Shown here: in pieces, positions 26,405 through 34,103 of the stretch
Position numbering within the stretch: the stretch's first letter is position 1
Layout: every line of letters starts with the position of its first letter
The notes under the pieces: model-generated
What the model was told of the DNA's origin: nothing
The model's input: only the letters and a program-made list of their open reading frames with translations
The model's database searches: none
Position numbers and translations under genes: made by a program
NCBI GenBank assembly: GCA_040507225.1
Contig: JBEVVG010000002.1
Span: 744,001 to 808,000 of the forward strand
Reading direction: 5' to 3'
DNA length: 64,000 bases
Origin: Thiodiazotropha sp040507225
GTDB taxonomy: Bacteria > Pseudomonadota > Gammaproteobacteria > Chromatiales > Chromatiaceae

Positions 26405-27835
26405 ATGATGATTCCTGCAACTTCAAACCGCCTGCGTTGCCTTCTGCTTTTTTGCTGCCTGTTTCTGTTTGTTGGTGCAGCATCGGCGGCATTTGCCCCA
26501 GCAGTCATCAGTGAGCCGTTTACTGGTGACCTCGATAAGTTGAAGGAGCGGGGTTTGATCCGCGCGCTGGTTGCCTACAATCGATCCGATTTTTTCTTCG
26601 ACCACGAGAATATCCGGGGATTTCAGGCGGAGGTTTTGCGTGAATACGAAGCCTTTCTCAACAAGGGGGTGAAGCAATCCTCGAAGAAAACCAATATCGT
26701 GTTTGTGCCTGTTGAGTTCGATCAGCTTATCCCGGCCCTGGTGGAGGGCAGGGGGGATATTGCAGCAGCATTTCTGACCGTTACACCCGAGAGGGAAAAG
26801 CGGGTCGCGTTTGTAACCGGTGGTGAGATGGCGGTTGCTGAACTGCTGGTCAGCCATAAATCCGTTGCCGCGCCTAAATCCATCAGTGCGCTGAGTGGGA
26901 AAAAAATTCATGTCCTTGCTGGCAGCAGTTATGCCGAGCATTTGCGCGGTATCAACAAATTGCTGGAAAAAGGTGGGCTCTCAGCGATAAAAATTGAGGA
27001 GGCAGACCCGCGACTGAGCAGTGGCGATATCCTCGAACTGGTGAATGCCGGGGCGGTGAAAATGACCGTTGTCGACGACTACCGGGCCCGGTTATGGGCC
27101 CAGGTGCTGCCGAATATCCGGGTGCACGAAGAGATACGCATCACCGAGAACAACCAGATTGGCTGGGCCGTACGGCCGCAGAACAAGTTATTGATCGAGA
27201 GTCTGAGGGCATTTACCGGCAAGGTGAAGCAGGGCAGTTTGCTGGGTAACATGCTCATGAATCGCTATTTCAAGGATACGCGCTGGGTGCAGAATCCGGC
27301 GACGGCCGAGGGTCGAAAGCGACTTGAGAAACTCATACCGATTTTCAGTCGTTACGCGGAAAAATATGAGTTCGATCGTATTGCCTTGCTGGCCCAGGCC
27401 TACCAGGAGTCGGGTTTGGATCATAATAAGAAGAGTCATCGCGGTGCGGTCGGTATTATGCAGATGTTGCCCAGTACCGCGGCGGACAGCAATGTGAATA
27501 TCGCGAACATATCCAAGCTGGAAAACAACATCCATGCAGGCACCAAGTACCTGGCCTTTCTGCGTGAGCGTTATTTCAAAGACTCCGGTTTAACGCCGGA
27601 GAACCAACTGGCTTTTTCTCTGGCGGCTTACAATGCCGGTCCGGCCAAGGTCAGGAAAATGCGCGCACTGACTGAGGAAATGGGGCTTGATCCGGATCAG
27701 TGGATGAATAATGTGGAGGTCGCGGCCGGTAAGATCACGGGCAAGGAGACCGTCAATTACGTGGCGAATATTCTCAAGTATTATGTCGCTTTCAAACTGA
27801 GCTCAGAGTTGAGAGGGGGAGAGTTGATCGACTGA
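26405..27835 (+). CDS. MltF-like lytic transglycosylase with solute-binding domain
   Basis: A 476-residue exported murein hydrolase. A signal or anchor segment covers residues 1-28 (CLLLFCCLFLFVGAASAAF). A family-3 solute-binding-like domain (about 40-290; RGLIRALVAYNRSDFFFD, FLTVTPEREKRVAFVTGG) probably senses muropeptides, as in MltF. The SLT catalytic domain (about 305-460) has the catalytic Glu in AQAYQESGLD, GAVGIMQMLPSTA, and AYNAGPAKV. It cleaves peptidoglycan to 1,6-anhydro products. Two tandem ATGs (26405, 26408) make the exact start ambiguous by one residue. A hairpin overlaps the stop codon. It lies apart from other cell-wall genes. Confidence 0.9.
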   Translation: MMIPATSNRLRCLLLFCCLFLFVGAASAAFAPAVISEPFTGDLDKLKERGLIRALVAYNRSDFFFDHENIRGFQAEVLREYEAFLNKGVKQSSKKTNIVFVPVEFDQLIPALVEGRGDIAAAFLTVTPEREKRVAFVTGGEMAVAELLVSHKSVAAPKSISALSGKKIHVLAGSSYAEHLRGINKLLEKGGLSAIKIEEADPRLSSGDILELVNAGAVKMTVVDDYRARLWAQVLPNIRVHEEIRITENNQIGWAVRPQNKLLIESLRAFTGKVKQGSLLGNMLMNRYFKDTRWVQNPATAEGRKRLEKLIPIFSRYAEKYEFDRIALLAQAYQESGLDHNKKSHRGAVGIMQMLPSTAADSNVNIANISKLENNIHAGTKYLAFLRERYFKDSGLTPENQLAFSLAAYNAGPAKVRKMRALTEEMGLDPDQWMNNVEVAAGKITGKETVNYVANILKYYVAFKLSSELRGGELID

Positions 27836-27851
27836 TCGTCATGAGATCAGT
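27831..27851 (+). terminator. Hairpin overlapping the MltF-like stop codon
   Basis: ACTGATC (27831-27837) and GATCAGT (27845-27851) are perfect arms with a 7-base loop. The stop codon lies in the left arm, and GTAGGTTTTG follows. A weak terminator is possible. Confidence 0.4.
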
Positions 27852-27984
27852 GTAGGTTTTGAGCAGCGGCTGCAGTCATGGTTTTCTCCCCACTGGATGC
27901 GGTACGCCGGGTAATAACTGAGATCAGCGCGAACCCTGCGCAGGTTCTTAAACTTTGACTCGTTCAAACTGGAGTGAGCACCCT

Positions 27985-28926
27985 ATGAAACAGTACATCA
28001 GCCTTTGCGGAATTCTGCTCTGGACAAGCATCCTGCTATCCGGTTTCGCGACGGCCGCAAGTGCGAGCGAACCGCTGAAGCTTCACAAGATCAGCGATGA
28101 CATCTATGCGGTGGTCGGTCCCTACGGCAATCGCACACCTGAGAATCTCGGCAACAATGCCACTTTCGGGGTTGTGGTGACCGATGAGGGTGTGGTGCTG
28201 ATTGATCCAGGCGGCAGTTACCAGGGCGCCGAAGCAATCGATTCACTGATTCGCCAGGTAACCGATAAGCCGGTGAAAATCGTGATCAACAGTGGCGGGC
28301 AGGATCACCGCTGGCTGGGTAACGGCTATTTCAAACAGCGGGGTGCAAAGATCATCGCCAGTGCCGCCGCGGATGATGACCATCGGGCGCGCCTGCAGGA
28401 TCAGATGTTCGTGTTGGGCAACCTGGTGGGTGCCGAGGGCATGAAAGGCACCGATCCGGTTTATGCCGACGAGACCTTCGAGGATCGCATGACGCTCAAC
28501 TTTGGCGGGAAGACCTTCGAACTGCTCAAGGTGGGTCCCGCACATACCCCGGGTGACAGCCTGGTGTGGTTACCGCAGGCGGGGGTCGTGTTCAGCGGTG
28601 ACGTAGTCTATGTGGGACGCATGCTCGGGGTGCTGGCCTATTCCAAGAGCAGTCACTGGATCGAGGCGTTCGAAACCATGGCGGCATTGGAGCCGAAGAC
28701 CGTGGTGCCCGGACATGGTGCGCCAACCGATCTCGCACAGGCCCGCCAGGATACCCTCGATTATCTGGTATTTCTGCGTGAGTCCGTGGGGGCCTTCATG
28801 GAGGAGGGGGGTGACATCACCCGCATCGGCAGTATCGATCAGGAGCAGTTTTCATATCTTGAGGACTACACCACCTTGAAGGGTCGCAATGCCCAGCAGG
28901 TGTTTCAGGAGATGGAGTGGGAGTGA
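27985..28926 (+). CDS. Exported metallo-beta-lactamase-fold protein with altered metal motif
   Basis: From the ATG at 27985 (behind GGAG), 313 residues with a signal peptide ending near ATAASAS. The MBL fold is clear: ISDDIYAVVGPYG, ATFGVVVTDEGVVLIDPGG, HTPGD (His187), FSGDVVY (Asp206) and VVPGHGAPTD (His244). The usual HxHxDH motif is replaced by SGGQDH at residues 103-108. The first two zinc ligands are therefore missing while Asp107, His108, His187, Asp206 and His244 remain. A mononuclear site or an altered activity is implied. The periplasmic relatives SoxH and quinoprotein-relay hydrolases are the nearest comparison I can offer. It lies beside the sigma-54 regulator gene and cytochrome genes. 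Confidence 0.8.
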   Translation: MKQYISLCGILLWTSILLSGFATAASASEPLKLHKISDDIYAVVGPYGNRTPENLGNNATFGVVVTDEGVVLIDPGGSYQGAEAIDSLIRQVTDKPVKIVINSGGQDHRWLGNGYFKQRGAKIIASAAADDDHRARLQDQMFVLGNLVGAEGMKGTDPVYADETFEDRMTLNFGGKTFELLKVGPAHTPGDSLVWLPQAGVVFSGDVVYVGRMLGVLAYSKSSHWIEAFETMAALEPKTVVPGHGAPTDLAQARQDTLDYLVFLRESVGAFMEEGGDITRIGSIDQEQFSYLEDYTTLKGRNAQQVFQEMEWE

Positions 28927-28950
28927 GGCGGTGGTTCGCTAGACCTACTC

Positions 28951-28983
28951 GTAGCCCGGGTGCAGCGCAGCGCAACCCGGGAA
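28951..28983 (+). repeat. Dispersed repeat C, copy 1
   Basis: GTAGCCCGGGTG, then AGCGCAGCGCAACCCGGGAA. An inverted partner lies at 29042-29077. Between convergent genes the pair can fold into a long stem and may serve as a bidirectional terminator. Confidence 0.7.
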
Positions 28984-29041
28984 ACCTCACCGGGGTGTCC
29001 CGGCAATTCGATTTTGCGGGCTTGCTGCGGGTTCGTGCCAC

Positions 29042-29077
29042 TTCCCCCGGGTTACGCGCTGCTTCACCCGGGCTACG
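29042..29077 (-). repeat. Dispersed repeat C, copy 2 (inverted)
   Basis: The reverse complement reads CGTAGCCCGGGTGAAGCAGC then GCGTAACCCGGGGGAA, matching copy 1 with few changes. It ends eight bases before the stop codon of the leftward sigma-54 activator gene. Confidence 0.7.
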
Positions 29078-29084
29078 GGGTGGT

Positions 29085-30422
29085 TCAATTCATATCCAGT
29101 CTTTGCATCCGCCGCCATAGGGTGCTGCGGTCGACGCCGAGAATCTGCGCCGCCAGGGTCTTGTTGTTGTTGGCCTTGAGCAGGGCGGTTTCGATGCGGT
29201 CACGTTCGGTGGCGCTGAGATCGACGTCGTGGTTGGGCGCCTGCATGCGCGCCTGACAGTAGTCGCGCAGGGTGTCCGGCAGACTTTCCGGTAGCACCTC
29301 GCCGTCCACCGCGCAGATGACGCTATGCTCGACCACGTTGGCGAGTTCCCGAACATTTCCCGGCCAGGGGTAGTTCATGATCGAACGCATGGCATCCCGG
29401 GAAAAGCTGATCTCCGGCGGGTAGCCGCGCAGCGTCAGGCGTTGCAGGAAAACATTGATCAGCAGGGGGATGTCTCCCGGGCGTTCCCGCAGCGGCGGGG
29501 CGACCAGAGGCACCACCGCGATGCGGTAGTAGAGGTCGGCGCGAAATCCCCCGTTGTCCACCAGATCCCGTAGATCCTGGTTGGAGGCCGAGACGACCCG
29601 CACGTCCACCTTGGTCGTGCGGTCCGAACCCACCGGTTCGTATTCCCCGTCCTGCAGGACGCGCAGCAGTTTCGGCTGCAGTTCCCGGGGCAGTTCGCTG
29701 ATCTCGTCAAGGAACAGGGTACCGCCGTTGGCAGCGGCGAAACGGCCGGGACGGTCCTTGACCGCGCCGGTAAAGGCGCCCCTGACATGACCGAACAGTT
29801 CGGATTCGATCAGCGTCGCTGGAATAGCACCGCAGTTGACCTCGACGAAGGGTTTGTCGGCTCTCTGGCTGCTTTGATGCAGCATCCGGGCAAATTCGGT
29901 TTTGCCGGTGCCGGATTCTCCCTGAATCAGCACCGAGGCGTCGCTGCCCGCGACGATCCTCAACCGCTCGATCAGGCGCAGCATGTCCGGGTCTTCAGTG
30001 GCCACGCCACAGGCCTCCTTGTTGCCCATGACCGCCAGCAGACGTTTCTCCGCAGTGACATCGCGCATCACGATCATTCGCAGATGCCCCAGCTCCTCCG
30101 ACAGTTCCAGCAGACTGCTGTTGACGCGCACCCACAGGGTCTGATCATCGAGGACGATCTGTTCATCGAACTCCAGGGTCAGTTCGCAATGGTGGCGGCT
30201 GTCGTCGGCCTGATCCAGCCCGGCGCGGATCAGCGAACTGCGCATATTGTGTCCCGCCAGGTTGCTTAGCGAGAGAGGGCGCTGATCCGTTGCAATGCCG
30301 AACAGACGATACAGGGACTCGTTGGCATACAGCACACTGCCGGCCCGGTCAGTGACGATGACACCTTCCTGGATCGGCTGAAGCAGGGGTTTGAGCAGAT
30401 TGAGGATATCCATCTGTTGCAT
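29085..30422 (-). CDS. PAS-domain sigma-54-dependent transcriptional activator
   Basis: About 445 residues from the ATG at 30422; a TTG at 30485 would add 21 residues. An N-terminal PAS domain (about 5-120, IQEGVIVTDRAGSVLYANESL) senses an unknown signal. The AAA+ domain has Walker A GESGTGKTEF and the sigma-54 contact loop GHVRGAFTGAVKDRPGRF. Walker B is GGTLFLDEI, and the arginine-finger region is FRADLYYRIAVVPLVAPPLRER. A Fis-type HTH ends the protein (NKTLAAQILGVDRSTLWRRMQRL). No receiver domain is present, so PAS ligand or redox control is likely rather than phosphorylation. It is divergent from the pentahaem cytochrome gene, which carries a -24/-12 promoter, its likely target. Confidence 0.9.
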   Translation of the reverse strand: MQQMDILNLLKPLLQPIQEGVIVTDRAGSVLYANESLYRLFGIATDQRPLSLSNLAGHNMRSSLIRAGLDQADDSRHHCELTLEFDEQIVLDDQTLWVRVNSSLLELSEELGHLRMIVMRDVTAEKRLLAVMGNKEACGVATEDPDMLRLIERLRIVAGSDASVLIQGESGTGKTEFARMLHQSSQRADKPFVEVNCGAIPATLIESELFGHVRGAFTGAVKDRPGRFAAANGGTLFLDEISELPRELQPKLLRVLQDGEYEPVGSDRTTKVDVRVVSASNQDLRDLVDNGGFRADLYYRIAVVPLVAPPLRERPGDIPLLINVFLQRLTLRGYPPEISFSRDAMRSIMNYPWPGNVRELANVVEHSVICAVDGEVLPESLPDTLRDYCQARMQAPNHDVDLSATERDRIETALLKANNNKTLAAQILGVDRSTLWRRMQRLDMN

Positions 30423-30654
30423 GCGGGCGCGAGGACTCCGGGTTGGGTGTTGTATCGGCTGCAACACTGCAACGGCGCGATTCAAGCAGTCAGGTGATTT
30501 ACTGATTGTAGACGCTTCCTGGGCTCAGCGGGCATTAAACCAGGCTAACCAGGGGGTATGGAAAGCCGCGTATGTTGCAGGGTGTTGCGTGGCTGCATCA
30601 GTCGATCATCCGGGTAGAATGCCTAACCTATTGTTTGTCCGTTAATTAGATCAA
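30423..30654. promoter_or_regulatory. Upstream region with candidate enhancer sites
   Basis: The 432-base gap between the activator and the cytochrome gene. GTGTTG-N4-GGCTGCA begins at 30447, and GTGTTG-N3-GGCTGCA at 30582. The first copy also forms GTGTTG/CAACAC inverted arms (30447-30467). Both lie 60-210 bases above the -24/-12 element, the usual range for sigma-54 enhancers. The assignment is tentative because the spacing differs by one base. Confidence 0.35.
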
Positions 30655-30670
30655 TGGCATGTGTCATGCT
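30655..30670 (+). promoter_or_regulatory. Sigma-54 (-24/-12) promoter of the cytochrome genes
   Basis: TGGCATGTGTCATGCT matches the sigma-54 consensus TGGCACG-N4-TTGCW at all but two positions, with GG and GC exactly 10 bases apart. It is oriented toward the pentahaem cytochrome, with a predicted start near 30681 and a leader of about 170 bases. Confidence 0.7.
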
Positions 30671-30854
30671 TACTCTCTCTGAATGCCCGCAGGCTACGTA
30701 GTACAAAAACAGGCCGGTCTCAACGACCGGCGGATAATTCCCGCGGGCCCGTTCGACAGCCAACCCTACGCTATCAGCAGTATCTCAGGCACGTGGTCTC
30801 TCCTGAATGACAGGCGTTCAGCTTTGGCCGTTATGGACCCTTGAGGAGGATGAT

Positions 30855-32438
30855 ATGTGTAAGCCATTGCAGCGATTGCTGTGGATTCTTTCCTGTGCCC
30901 TGCCGATTGCCGTCATGCTGAACCCGGCTCAGGCCTCTGAACCGATGATTCAGACAGACGGGCCGGGAACGTTCTCGTTCAGCGAGCTGGTCTCGTCGGT
31001 CATCGAGGATAATGACGCGCCGAAACCGCCTGGTACCGCCGAGCATGACGACCGGCGATTTCCGCCGTCCTATGTGAGCACCGAGGATCACAAGGACGTT
31101 TCTCCGGAGCAGTGGACCGACCCGCGCATCTGTGGTCAGTGTCATACCCGCCAGTACCAGGGTTGGAACGGCTCGATGCACTCCATCGCCTTCAAGGACC
31201 CGGTGTTTCAGGCGCTCTGGGCGTTGGCCGAGAAGGCCGACCCGGACATGCACAACCACTGCGGCACCTGCCACACGCCGATCGGCATCACCACCCAGTC
31301 GGTGGAGTTTCATCCGGACGAGGGGTTGCACGGCAAGTTTACCGCGCCGGGTGTGGCCGAGATGGGTGTCTCCTGCGATGTCTGCCACACCATCTCCGGC
31401 ACCAACCTGGAAAAGACCGCGGTGCTGGAACACGGCAACGCCTCCTTCATCGTCTCCCCGGGTAATGTGAAACGGGCCACCCTGGATGATGCCAAGTCGC
31501 CGTACCACGAGACGGCCTATTCCGAGCACCACTCCAAGTCCGACTTCTGCGGCAACTGTCATAACATCTTTCACCCCGGCAACAATTTCCCTATCGAGCG
31601 GACCTACGACGAGTGGAAGTATTCCATCTATGCGCAGAACGATATCCAGTGCCAGGACTGCCACATGGTGCCGGTGGAAATTGCGGTGAAGGTCGCGGAC
31701 CAGTTGAAGCGGCCGGAGGAACTCGACGAACCCTCTCTGGAGGGCTTTGCCGGGCTGGGCGGCAAGTGGCGCAAGGTGATCCACAAGCATGGTTTCGTCG
31801 GCGGTAACGCGGTGATCACTGCGGCGATCAACGCCGGCAAGGAAGGGGAACTCAAGCATGAGGACCTGGGCAAGGGCAGCAACTACGAGGAAGCCATCAA
31901 GCGTCTGCAGAGCGTGGCCTCACTGAAATTCTACCTGGAAAAGCGAGGTGGGCATCTGCACCGTCTGAAGGTCAAGGTCACCAACGAGCGGGCCGGCCAT
32001 CATCTGCCGACCAGTCTGACCGAGGTGCGCCAGGTTTGGCTGGAAGTGGTGGTCAGCGACGACCAGGGGCACGAACTGCTGCGCTCCGGCAGCCTCAACA
32101 GCGATAACTCGCTGCCCAAGGATACCGTGATCTTCAACGCCCATGCGGTGGACGAGAATGGTCAGGACACCATCTTCCCCTGGGAGATCGTGCGCTTTGT
32201 CGATGTCAACACCATCCCCCCCAAGGGTTACAAGTACGGCAAGTACTATTTCAACCTGGATGACGACGCGAAGTCGTTCACCGTAACGGCCCGGTTGCAT
32301 TACCGGTCTTTCGCCCAGAGCACAGCGGACCTGTTGCTGGGCAAGGGGGCGGTGAAGGTTCCCTCGGTTGAAATGGTCAAGCTGGAACAGACCTTCAAGG
32401 TTGGCGAGTTGGAAGTCGCCGATGCCGCGCAACACTGA
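30855..32438 (+). CDS. Periplasmic pentahaem c-type cytochrome
   Basis: A 527-residue exported protein with a signal peptide (about residues 1-30, ending NPAQAS). Five CxxCH haem motifs lie at residues 93 (CGQCH), 136 (CGTCH), 174 (CDVCH), 232 (CGNCH) and 266 (CQDCH). The arrangement resembles the cytochrome c-554/multihaem superfamily. The C-terminal 260 residues carry no haem site and look beta-rich, with KVTNERAGHHLPTSLTEVRQVWLEV. The start ATG follows GAGGAGG, whereas an upstream frame start at 30807 has none. It lies 21 bases before the dihaem cytochrome gene and is preceded by a sigma-54 promoter. It is probably an electron-transfer protein or oxidoreductase; the substrate is unknown. 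Confidence 0.85.
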   Translation: MCKPLQRLLWILSCALPIAVMLNPAQASEPMIQTDGPGTFSFSELVSSVIEDNDAPKPPGTAEHDDRRFPPSYVSTEDHKDVSPEQWTDPRICGQCHTRQYQGWNGSMHSIAFKDPVFQALWALAEKADPDMHNHCGTCHTPIGITTQSVEFHPDEGLHGKFTAPGVAEMGVSCDVCHTISGTNLEKTAVLEHGNASFIVSPGNVKRATLDDAKSPYHETAYSEHHSKSDFCGNCHNIFHPGNNFPIERTYDEWKYSIYAQNDIQCQDCHMVPVEIAVKVADQLKRPEELDEPSLEGFAGLGGKWRKVIHKHGFVGGNAVITAAINAGKEGELKHEDLGKGSNYEEAIKRLQSVASLKFYLEKRGGHLHRLKVKVTNERAGHHLPTSLTEVRQVWLEVVVSDDQGHELLRSGSLNSDNSLPKDTVIFNAHAVDENGQDTIFPWEIVRFVDVNTIPPKGYKYGKYYFNLDDDAKSFTVTARLHYRSFAQSTADLLLGKGAVKVPSVEMVKLEQTFKVGELEVADAAQH

Positions 32439-32459
32439 TACGACCCGGGAGAAACGATC

Positions 32460-33113
32460 ATGAACAGACTCGCTATCTACTGCCTGGGTTGTCTGCTTGC
32501 CACAGGCTCCGTCTTGGCCGATGAACCCGTGTTCCGCTGGGACCGGGCGACCCTCAAGCTGGTCGCCTCCGGTGACGCAACCCGGGGTCAGGCGATCGCC
32601 AAGGAACACAAGTGCAAAAAATGCCATGGCAAGACCGGGGTCAGTGAAGAGGACGACACCCCCAGCATCGCCGGGCAGGTCCCGACCTATCAGTTCAAGC
32701 AGCTGATGGACTACAAGTCCGGTGTGCGCGATGAAAAGACCATGACCAAGCGGGCACGTAAGCTGACCCGCGAGGACATGGCGGATCTGGCGGCCTTCTA
32801 TGCAACCCAGACCCCCGAGGACGGGGTTATGAAAACAGTCCCGAAACTGGTGGAAGAGGGCGACATGAGCCGCTTGCTGTTGCCCTGCAGTGTCTGTCAC
32901 GGTAAAAAAGGGGAAGGCCTGGGATTCGAAGTGCCGGCGTTGGCCGGGCAGAAGATCGAACACTTCATCGAAACCATGGAGGCCTTCCAGGAAGGCGATC
33001 GGGAAAACGACGAGTACGGCAGGATGCGATTCATCGCCCAGCAGTTGTCGGAGGATGAGATCGCCGAGCTGGCCGCATTCTACTCGGCACCTCCCGCCCC
33101 TGAAGAAGACTGA
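32460..33113 (+). CDS. Dihaem c4-type cytochrome
   Basis: A 217-residue periplasmic cytochrome with signal peptide (cleavage after GSVLA, about residue 20) and two haem motifs, CKKCH (52-56) and CSVCH (143-147). Each sits in a class I cytochrome lobe with repeated LAAFYATQT / LAAFYSAPP ends. Methionine ligands are likely in the following segments. Cytochromes c4 pass electrons between periplasmic donors and terminal oxidases. The gene is 21 bases after the pentahaem cytochrome, so the two proteins probably form one electron path. A 275-base gap with repeat D follows, so the next gene may have its own promoter. Confidence 0.88.
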   Translation: MNRLAIYCLGCLLATGSVLADEPVFRWDRATLKLVASGDATRGQAIAKEHKCKKCHGKTGVSEEDDTPSIAGQVPTYQFKQLMDYKSGVRDEKTMTKRARKLTREDMADLAAFYATQTPEDGVMKTVPKLVEEGDMSRLLLPCSVCHGKKGEGLGFEVPALAGQKIEHFIETMEAFQEGDRENDEYGRMRFIAQQLSEDEIAELAAFYSAPPAPEED

Positions 33114-33169
33114 CCCATTGGTGAAGGTTGCCTGAGTCGTATGGGTCGCGTGAGGATCGGTTCGATCGC

Positions 33170-33199
33170 AGGTCGGGTTAGCACGGCGTAACCCGACCT
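33170..33199. repeat. Dispersed palindromic repeat D, copy 1
   Basis: AGGTCGGGTTAGCAC and GGCGTAACCCGACCT form a near-perfect 30-base palindrome. A related copy (24 of 30 bases) lies at 61448-61477. It lies between the dihaem cytochrome and rhodanese genes. Confidence 0.7.
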
Positions 33200-33388
33200 A
33201 CCGCGGCCAGATCTCGCGGAGAGGCATTGTACTGAGCGGGCCGGGTCTGCTGAACTGATCTGCCCGCTTCAGCGGGTTTCGCGCGTGCAACGGCTCTGCG
33301 CGGCTCAAAAAATAACGATCCCAGCACCGCCGGGAAGCATTTAAATCATTTAAAAAAACCGGAAAAACAAGTCACCGACACAAGCCCC

Positions 33389-34099
33389 ATGCTGAAACAG
33401 ATTCAATTAACGTCCCTGATCAGGTCATGCTCGAACCCGGTTCTACCACTGCTGTGCCTGTACCTGATCAGTGGTCCGGCAATCGCGGCCGATACCAGCG
33501 AGGATCTGTTCGACCTGGAACAGCTGCGGGTGAAAATTTCCCCGGATCTGGGGCATCTCAAGGTCGATCACAATGGCCGTGAGGTGATTATCCTGCGTCA
33601 CCAGGATCCGGAGCACCGGATCGAGCCGCCTTTCGATCAAACGGCTCGCAGTTGCCCGCCTTTCTGTGCCCTGCCGATGACCCTGGCGGCCGGGGTGGAG
33701 ACCATCGGTGAGCTGGAGATGCTGGACTATCTGCGCCGGGTCAGCGAGGGTGATGCGAGTCTCCTGGTCATCGATTCCCGAACCCGGGACTACGTCCGCC
33801 AGGGCACCATCCCCGGTTCCATCAATATTCCCTACACCCAGCTGGATCCCGCGCATACCCCGGAAGCGCGGATCGCCGAAACCCTGCAGTTGGAGTTTCA
33901 GGCGGAGAAGGGGGAACAGCTGTGGAATTTTCAAAATGCCAAGAGCCTGGTGTTGTTCTGTAACGGGCCCTGGTGCGGTCAGTCTCCGTCGAATATCCGG
34001 ATGTTGTTACGTCTGGGCTATCCAGCCGCTAAACTGAAATGGTATCGCGGTGGCATGCAGGCCTGGGAACAATTTGGCCTGACGACGGTGAAGGACTGA
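33389..34099 (+). CDS. Periplasmic rhodanese-domain protein
   Basis: A 236-residue exported sulfurtransferase-like protein. A signal peptide ends near GPAIAAD (about residue 34). A Cys-Pro-Pro-Phe-Cys motif lies at residues 89-93, before the rhodanese domain. The domain has LLVIDSRTRDYVRQGTIPGSINIP and the active-site loop CNGPWCGQS with catalytic Cys191. It ends WYRGGMQAWEQFGLTT, typical of the fold. The CPPFC element recurs, as I recall, in a subgroup of periplasmic rhodaneses, but its role is unknown. It probably binds or transfers persulfide sulfur outside the cytoplasm. It is 4 bases before the RND adaptor gene, so co-translated with the pump. Confidence 0.85.
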   Translation: MLKQIQLTSLIRSCSNPVLPLLCLYLISGPAIAADTSEDLFDLEQLRVKISPDLGHLKVDHNGREVIILRHQDPEHRIEPPFDQTARSCPPFCALPMTLAAGVETIGELEMLDYLRRVSEGDASLLVIDSRTRDYVRQGTIPGSINIPYTQLDPAHTPEARIAETLQLEFQAEKGEQLWNFQNAKSLVLFCNGPWCGQSPSNIRMLLRLGYPAAKLKWYRGGMQAWEQFGLTTVKD

Positions 34100-34103
34100 C
34101 GGT

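Noticed and set aside
28288..28314. Frameshift or sequencing error explaining the missing histidines of the MBL protein
   Set aside because: The frame is continuous, flanking residues fit the fold on both sides, and no one-base shift restores HxHxDH.
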